From Bacteroidia bacterium (GTDB lineage: Bacteria > Bacteroidota > Bacteroidia > Flavobacteriales > Flavobacteriaceae): DNA of 64,000 nt. Positions 58,357-64,000 of this stretch are shown here, piece by piece. The stretch spans positions 1 through 64,000 of the forward strand of contig JAUIBW010000007.1 in the NCBI GenBank assembly GCA_030427585.1, given 5' to 3'. The position numbers and the translations under genes were made by a program. Below the pieces are notes generated by a model that worked only from the letters and a program-made list of their open reading frames with translations, did not search any database and had not been told where the DNA came from. Numbering within the stretch: position 1 is the first letter of the stretch; the number at the start of each line of letters is the position of its first letter.

Positions 58357-61300
58357 TTATTTCTTAATAAGTTTAAGAGTACTTTGATTTCCATCTTCTG
58401 TAATTCTTGCAAAATATAATCCAGATCTTGCATTTGAAGCATCCCAGGTTATGTTATCACCAACATTACTATTAGAATACAACCTATTACCCATAGAATC
58501 AAAGATCTCGATAGATCTGGAAGTATTTCCATTAGATTTTAATACGGGATCTTTAAAATTAAACGAGAACATCCCATTAGATGGATTTGGTGAAGCTGTA
58601 GTATTTTTTGACACTTCTATTATGGCCAAAGGATCTACTGAAGTTTGAGGCTCACCTGCACCACCGTCATCTACCATTCCATAAATCTGGAATACCTGAT
58701 CAAGAGGATCTCTACCAAATGCAACCGAAACTGGAGTCCAATCTGTAGCTCCTGTACCAAATAAGTTTAAATTATCTTTAAAATGTGGTTCCTGACCAAT
58801 CCCGCCATTTTGCGAAGACCAGAACCATTGTTCCTGCCCTGCACCAAAAGCTAAGTTAGCATAAACTGATAACCAATAATTACCACTCTCTAACGTTACC
58901 GTAGCTGGAAGCACCAGATTTAAGTTTGTATCTGTTGGGTTAGAGATTGGAGTTATCTCTCCACTATTGTAAACCTCATCACCAGGAACTCCTGCATTAT
59001 CACTATATATTACAACAGTAGCATTAGTTAGTGCTGGTGAGTTATTAGCTCCACCAAAAGCTACAATTCTCTCTAATGTCCACGTATTTCCTGCAGGAAT
59101 AACAAAGTCATCTGCAGATTGTGCCAGACCACCAAAATCTACAAAGAATTGAGATGGCAATGATGATGTAGCACCAGCAATTTGTTCATAAATCGCAAGC
59201 TCAGTTACAGATACTGTAAATCCTTCTGCAACTTGCTCATTTCCAGAAGTAGCTATAAGACCGATTGTTGCCTTACCCAAGCTATCTGGTGCAAAAGAAA
59301 GCGTGATCGTATTTCCTTCTAATGTAGCTGTTACTAATTCTGGGTTAGAATTCGTAAATTCTATATCTATTGGGTTTCCATTAGAGTGAATAAATAAATC
59401 TGTTACATCTATTTCTACATCCTCACTATTTTCTGCTACAAGAAGATCATCTAGCAAATAAGCAACACTTAATGAAGATTCTGGTAATTCATTAAATACC
59501 GGGAATCTTGCACTATACAATCCACTACCGTGAGCAGCTACTGCGATAAATCCATCTTTACGAGTTTTTACCTCATCGGTTACAGCATTACCAATAGCAA
59601 AAGGTTCTTTAATCCAACGGGTTCTTTCTCCATTTAATCTATTTGTATAGTATAATCCTGTACTTGTTGCTGCATATACTTTTTGTAATCTAGAACCAAA
59701 GAATCCTTGGCTACTTCCTAAAAATGCAGTACTTCTTACAGATGGCCCATTTCCTGATCCATCAGCATTTTCTTCTAAATTACCACTAATATTTGTCCAA
59801 GTATCTCCTCCATCGGTTGTTAAGAATACACTTATTACTCTGTAATTTGAAAAGGTAACAATTACTCTGTCAGAATCAGAAGGGTCTACATTAATGTCAT
59901 TTACAAATCCTTCTGGTAATCCTTTTCCTGTAGAAATATCTACTACTTCTTGATCATCAAGATTAGCATTATCCATTCTATATATGCCTCCTGTATTAGT
60001 ACCATAATATAGTCTATTTGCAACTGGATATTTAGAAACATCTAAAGAAGATATTGAAGTTCCTGCCGGAGTATCGGTATTAGGAAGATCTACCCAATTT
60101 ACCGTTGCGAATGCATTTGAGAAAAGAGGGATTTCATCCAGATTGTTATTTCTCCAAATTCTATTACCTGCAGGTAAATACATAATGTTATCATTATTTG
60201 GATCTAGAATAAATGGTGTAATAAAAGCAAGGTTGTTAGCTCCTGCTGGTCTTACTCTGGTAAATGATTGAAATTCTCCAGCTTCATCAAAATTAAATCT
60301 ATATACATTTCCTCTCTGTGAAGATACATACCTTGTTCTTCCGTTATCTGCAATTGCACTATAAGCACCATCACCTCCAAAATCTTCTATCCATGGCTCT
60401 ATAGAGCTTGTAGAAGATGTAAACCAAGTACCGTTATCCTGAAAACCAGCTAGTAAATCATCACTATTTGGTTCTGGATCAAAAGACACATGATATGGCT
60501 GTGTTGTTACATATCCATTATTTAAAGAAATCCAATCTACAGGTTCTGCAGCAGATGTAGAAGTAGTAACATCCTCGGTTACAAATACACCCCCATCATT
60601 ACCAGATAATACTTTGTTAGGATTAGATGGATAAAAAAGTAATGCATGCTGATCTGGATGTTGATCTGGATATACACTTACGTTGTTTAGAGGAGAATAC
60701 CCTGCAATCCAGCTTTCTTGTCCTGCCGGAGTCGTAAATCCAGTCGTAGATCTGTATATATTGGTTCCTCCTACAAACATTAAGTTAGGATCTGCCGGAC
60801 TAACCTTAACGATCATATTATATCCACCCTGAAGATTTAAGTTTCCTACTCTTCCGCCAATTGCAGTAGGCAGATTAGTACTTAAATCGGTCCAGGTTTC
60901 TTCTGATGTAGTTGCAGTAGCATCATATTTAAATAAAAACGCTGGCCCACCCGCACTTAAATTCTGTGTAAAGAAATATACAATGTTTTCATTAGAAGGA
61001 TCTATCCCCATAACAGTTCTACCATAATCTGCTGGTAAAAGTTCTGGTGATATTTCTGTCCAGGTATCAGCATCTCCGTTTGTAGATGTAAAATATCCAT
61101 TATTAGGATCTCCTCCAGAGTCGATAGTTGCATAGATCTGACCTGTACTTGTAACAGCAACTTCGGCAGTATTATCAAAACCACCTGCTAATACTTCTTC
61201 AAATGATTTTCCGCCATCTTTAGATTTGTGTACGCCATTAAAAGTACCTACAAAAATATCTCCATTAGTTGGATTAATCACGATAGAGTTAATCAAATCA

Positions 61301-62046
61301 AAAGGAGAAAATGTCCTTACATCATTATCGTTGGTAGCTTCAAGAAGTTTCCAGGTTCTTCCACCGTTGATAGATTTATAAACTCCAGTTCCTTGAAAAA
61401 AGGCCCCTCCTGCTCCTGCAGAATTACCAAAACGTTCTCCTGATCCATAATACCAGGTATTATGTTTACCAGGCCTAGGATCTTGTACAATACAGGTAAT
61501 ACTTGGTGATTGTCTGCGAGACGTTACTTTTTTCCAAGACTCTCCACCATTAGTAGAGCGCCATAATCCTCCCGAAACTCCTCCAGCCAAGATTACATTC
61601 TCGTTTGTACGATCAATAGCCAAAGCTCTTGTTCTTCCTCCTACATTGTAAGGGCCTCTGTTTTTCCAATACGAAAAACGACCGGCTTTCGAAGATTTTG
61701 CAGCATTGCTAATTAATTGTTTCGAATCATTTCCTTCTGAAATCTTACTAGAGAAGCTTATTTCTTTGTCTCTAATTCCGAAAGGAATTTCGTTAGTGTT
61801 CGGGTCTTTGAGTCTTTCAAATTCCCATTTCATTCTTTCTAATGCTTTATCCCCAACTTTTTTTACATCCGACTTAGATCCATATTTACTATCGTAAATT
61901 TTGGATTGTTTGTAAAGCGAATGACCCCTAGGCTTATCCTGTTGATCCGCCTGATTTTTAAGTTGTTGTGCATTTACTGAAGTAATGGTTCCCACAAGAG
62001 AAACCGCCCAAACAGAACGTTTGAGATAAAATAAAAGTGTTTTCAT
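58357..62046 (-). CDS. secreted BNR/VPS10-type beta-propeller protein with T9SS type A sorting domain
   Basis: WRSTNGGESWKKVTS, VYKSINGGRTWKLLEA repeats; C-terminal SPNPSNGMFSFNF...IFDSMGNRLY...GLYFARITEDGNQSTLKLIKK. Confidence 0.92.
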   Translation of the reverse strand: MKTLLFYLKRSVWAVSLVGTITSVNAQQLKNQADQQDKPRGHSLYKQSKIYDSKYGSKSDVKKVGDKALERMKWEFERLKDPNTNEIPFGIRDKEISFSSKISEGNDSKQLISNAAKSSKAGRFSYWKNRGPYNVGGRTRALAIDRTNENVILAGGVSGGLWRSTNGGESWKKVTSRRQSPSITCIVQDPRPGKHNTWYYGSGERFGNSAGAGGAFFQGTGVYKSINGGRTWKLLEATNDNDVRTFSPFDLINSIVINPTNGDIFVGTFNGVHKSKDGGKSFEEVLAGGFDNTAEVAVTSTGQIYATIDSGGDPNNGYFTSTNGDADTWTEISPELLPADYGRTVMGIDPSNENIVYFFTQNLSAGGPAFLFKYDATATTSEETWTDLSTNLPTAIGGRVGNLNLQGGYNMIVKVSPADPNLMFVGGTNIYRSTTGFTTPAGQESWIAGYSPLNNVSVYPDQHPDQHALLFYPSNPNKVLSGNDGGVFVTEDVTTSTSAAEPVDWISLNNGYVTTQPYHVSFDPEPNSDDLLAGFQDNGTWFTSSTSSIEPWIEDFGGDGAYSAIADNGRTRYVSSQRGNVYRFNFDEAGEFQSFTRVRPAGANNLAFITPFILDPNNDNIMYLPAGNRIWRNNNLDEIPLFSNAFATVNWVDLPNTDTPAGTSISSLDVSKYPVANRLYYGTNTGGIYRMDNANLDDQEVVDISTGKGLPEGFVNDINVDPSDSDRVIVTFSNYRVISVFLTTDGGDTWTNISGNLEENADGSGNGPSVRSTAFLGSSQGFFGSRLQKVYAATSTGLYYTNRLNGERTRWIKEPFAIGNAVTDEVKTRKDGFIAVAAHGSGLYSARFPVFNELPESSLSVAYLLDDLLVAENSEDVEIDVTDLFIHSNGNPIDIEFTNSNPELVTATLEGNTITLSFAPDSLGKATIGLIATSGNEQVAEGFTVSVTELAIYEQIAGATSSLPSQFFVDFGGLAQSADDFVIPAGNTWTLERIVAFGGANNSPALTNATVVIYSDNAGVPGDEVYNSGEITPISNPTDTNLNLVLPATVTLESGNYWLSVYANLAFGAGQEQWFWSSQNGGIGQEPHFKDNLNLFGTGATDWTPVSVAFGRDPLDQVFQIYGMVDDGGAGEPQTSVDPLAIIEVSKNTTASPNPSNGMFSFNFKDPVLKSNGNTSRSIEIFDSMGNRLYSNSNVGDNITWDASNARSGLYFARITEDGNQSTLKLIKK

Positions 62047-62133
62047 TTTTAAGCTGATTTGTGAGTGATTTTTTCAAAACTAGCTTAAATTTTTGAATTT
62101 TTTTCTTAAATCTTATGGAAATTTACGATTTTT

Positions 62134-62502
62134 TTACTTTTTCTCTAATAAAATCTCTAAACTCTTAGTAATTACATGACATATATCATCTGTTACTATA
62201 ATTGGATCGCTTGTAATTGTTGTGTAACCTGTTTTACTCACCGTAATTACATAAGTACCAGTACGTTCATAAGCTCCAACAAAAATAGTAGTCCCTGATA
62301 TATTCTTAAGGGTTTCTTTATATTCATTATCTGTGGCTACTACAGTAATACCCTCTACCAAAAATCCAGCATCCATAGTATCTTTAATCGTTACTTCTAA
62401 ACCGGGTCTAGCCTCTAGTGTACACAAAACTGGATCTTCAGTCTTATCATCATCATTACAAGCTACACAGAGTAATAATAAAAGTAAAAAAACCTTTTTC
62501 AT
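62134..62502 (-). CDS. lipoprotein with carboxypeptidase-regulatory-like fold
   Basis: LLLCVACNDD lipobox; GTYVITVSKTGYTTITSDPIIV. Confidence 0.65.
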   Translation of the reverse strand: MKKVFLLLLLLCVACNDDDKTEDPVLCTLEARPGLEVTIKDTMDAGFLVEGITVVATDNEYKETLKNISGTTIFVGAYERTGTYVITVSKTGYTTITSDPIIVTDDICHVITKSLEILLEKK

Positions 62503-62633
62503 TTATTTTATACGTTATTGTTTGTACATAAGATGCTTTTAAAAAGCTATGGTTGCGTTTTTTTAACACGCTCTGTACACTATTCATCACAATACATAAA
62601 CCGAAAAAATTACATATTAGTACACCATATAAT

Positions 62634-62664
62634 AAAAAAGCATCCCAATATGAGATGCTTTTTT
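62634..62664. terminator. terminator downstream of ALDH
   Basis: AAAAAAGCATC-N9-GATGCTTTTTT. Confidence 0.75.
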
Positions 62665-62689
62665 TATTATATATCACAAAATTATCTAA

Positions 62690-64000
62690 CTATAAATCGA
62701 ATTTAATTCCTTGAGCCAGTGGTAATTCTGTCGTATAATTTATAGTATTGGTTTGACGTCGCATATAAACTTTCCATGCATCTGATCCAGACTCTCGCCC
62801 CCCACCTGTTTCTTTTTCACCACCAAAGGCACCACCGATCTCGGCACCAGAAGTTCCTATATTTACATTAGCAATCCCACAATCAGACCCTGCATGTGAT
62901 AGAAAACGTTCTGCTTCACGTAAATTATTGGTCATAATTGCAGAGGATAATCCTTGCGCTACTCCGTTTTGAGTTTCAATAGCATTTTCTACATCACCAC
63001 TATACTTTAATAAGTATAATACTGGTGCAAATGTTTCGTGTTGTACAATTTCAAACGAATTATCTGCTTCTGCAATAGCAGGTTTTACATAACATCCGCT
63101 TTCGTAACCTTCTCCAGAAAGCACAGCTCCGTCTACCACAATGTTCCCCCCTTCTTCTACTACTTTTTGTAATGCATTTTGATAACCTTTTACCGCATCT
63201 ATATCTATTAATGGTCCCACATGATTATTTTCATCTAGAGGATTACCGATTCTCAACTGTCCATATGCAGCTACCACTGCATTTTTTACTTTATCATAAA
63301 TAGATTCATGTATAATTAAACGACGTGTAGAGGTACAGCGTTGACCTGCCGTTCCTACTGCCCCAAACACAGCTCCAATCACTGTCATTTTGATATCTGC
63401 ATCGGGCGTAACAATAATTGCATTATTTCCTCCTAGTTCTAAAAGTGATTTTCCTAAACGTTGCCCCACAGTTGCTCCTACAATTTTACCCATTCTGGTA
63501 GAACCTGTAGCAGAAATTAAAGGAATTCTTTTATCTGTTGTCATCATCTCTCCTACCTTATAATCTCCATTAATCAAACAAGAAATTCCTTCTGGCAGGT
63601 TATTATCTTTTAAAACTTTAGCTATAATATTTTGACATGCTATTCCACAAAGTGGTGTTTTCTCACTAGGTTTCCATACACATACATCTCCACAAATCCA
63701 TGCTAAAGCAGTGTTCCAGGCCCATACTGCTACCGGGAAATTAAATGCAGAAATTATTCCCACAATCCCAAGCGGATGATACTGCTCATACATTCTATGG
63801 CCAGGGCGTTCAGAATGCATTGTTAACCCATGTAATTGTCTGGATAATCCAACGGCAAAATCACAGATATCGATCATTTCTTGTACTTCACCTAAACCTT
63901 CCTGGTAAGATTTTCCCATTTCATAAGAAACCAATTTTCCAAGAGGTTCTTTTAATTCTCGTAAAGCTTCTCCAAACTGTCTTACAATTTCTCCTCGTTG
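62690..64000 (-). CDS. aldehyde dehydrogenase (ALDH7/aminoadipate-semialdehyde-dehydrogenase-like), 5' end beyond window
   Basis: Frame stays open to the window edge (QRGEIVRQFGEALRELKEPLGKLVSYEMGKSYQEGLGEVQEMIDI); ELGGNNAIIV, GTAGQRCTS motifs. Confidence 0.93.
   Translation of the reverse strand, partial: QRGEIVRQFGEALRELKEPLGKLVSYEMGKSYQEGLGEVQEMIDICDFAVGLSRQLHGLTMHSERPGHRMYEQYHPLGIVGIISAFNFPVAVWAWNTALAWICGDVCVWKPSEKTPLCGIACQNIIAKVLKDNNLPEGISCLINGDYKVGEMMTTDKRIPLISATGSTRMGKIVGATVGQRLGKSLLELGGNNAIIVTPDADIKMTVIGAVFGAVGTAGQRCTSTRRLIIHESIYDKVKNAVVAAYGQLRIGNPLDENNHVGPLIDIDAVKGYQNALQKVVEEGGNIVVDGAVLSGEGYESGCYVKPAIAEADNSFEIVQHETFAPVLYLLKYSGDVENAIETQNGVAQGLSSAIMTNNLREAERFLSHAGSDCGIANVNIGTSGAEIGGAFGGEKETGGGRESGSDAWKVYMRRQTNTINYTTELPLAQGIKFDL

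Overview
This is an AT-rich Bacteroidota chromosomal window, most likely marine Flavobacteriaceae. The support is gldH, T9SS sorting domains, the bat operon, TAnnTTTG-type promoters and many lipoproteins. No rRNA, tRNA, CRISPR array or complete transposon was recognised. Housekeeping and conserved genes: scoA/scoB separated by a peroxiredoxin, PBP1A, gldH, ricT-like PSP1, trhO, recA, plsC, trpS, pheS, the complete batA-E/moxR/DUF58 locus, SulP plus carbonic anhydrase, an ECF/FecR/TonB-receptor set, an SPFH plus zinc-ribbon pair, a large T9SS substrate and an ALDH that runs off the right edge. The accessory segment at about 16-27 kb holds the most unusual signals. (1) A five-unit array of 13-nt palindromes (5-bp stem, 3-nt loop) recurs at exactly 41 bp directly behind a DUF6261-like gene. 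(2) A duplicated cassette consists of a divergent XRE regulator plus two tandem microproteins (47-83 aa) that belong to one sequence family; three of the four microprotein genes are missing from the supplied ORF track. (3) There is a decayed membrane-protein gene at a recombination junction. Outside that segment: an ECF sigma factor paired with a protein predicted to span both membranes (Dma-like anti-sigma), a ~188-bp MITE-like imperfect palindrome, and a transglutaminase-7TM/ATP-grasp/outer-membrane-protein operon that keeps an apparent Cys-His-Asp triad. All calls come from reading the sequence and the supplied ORFs; no database search was run.
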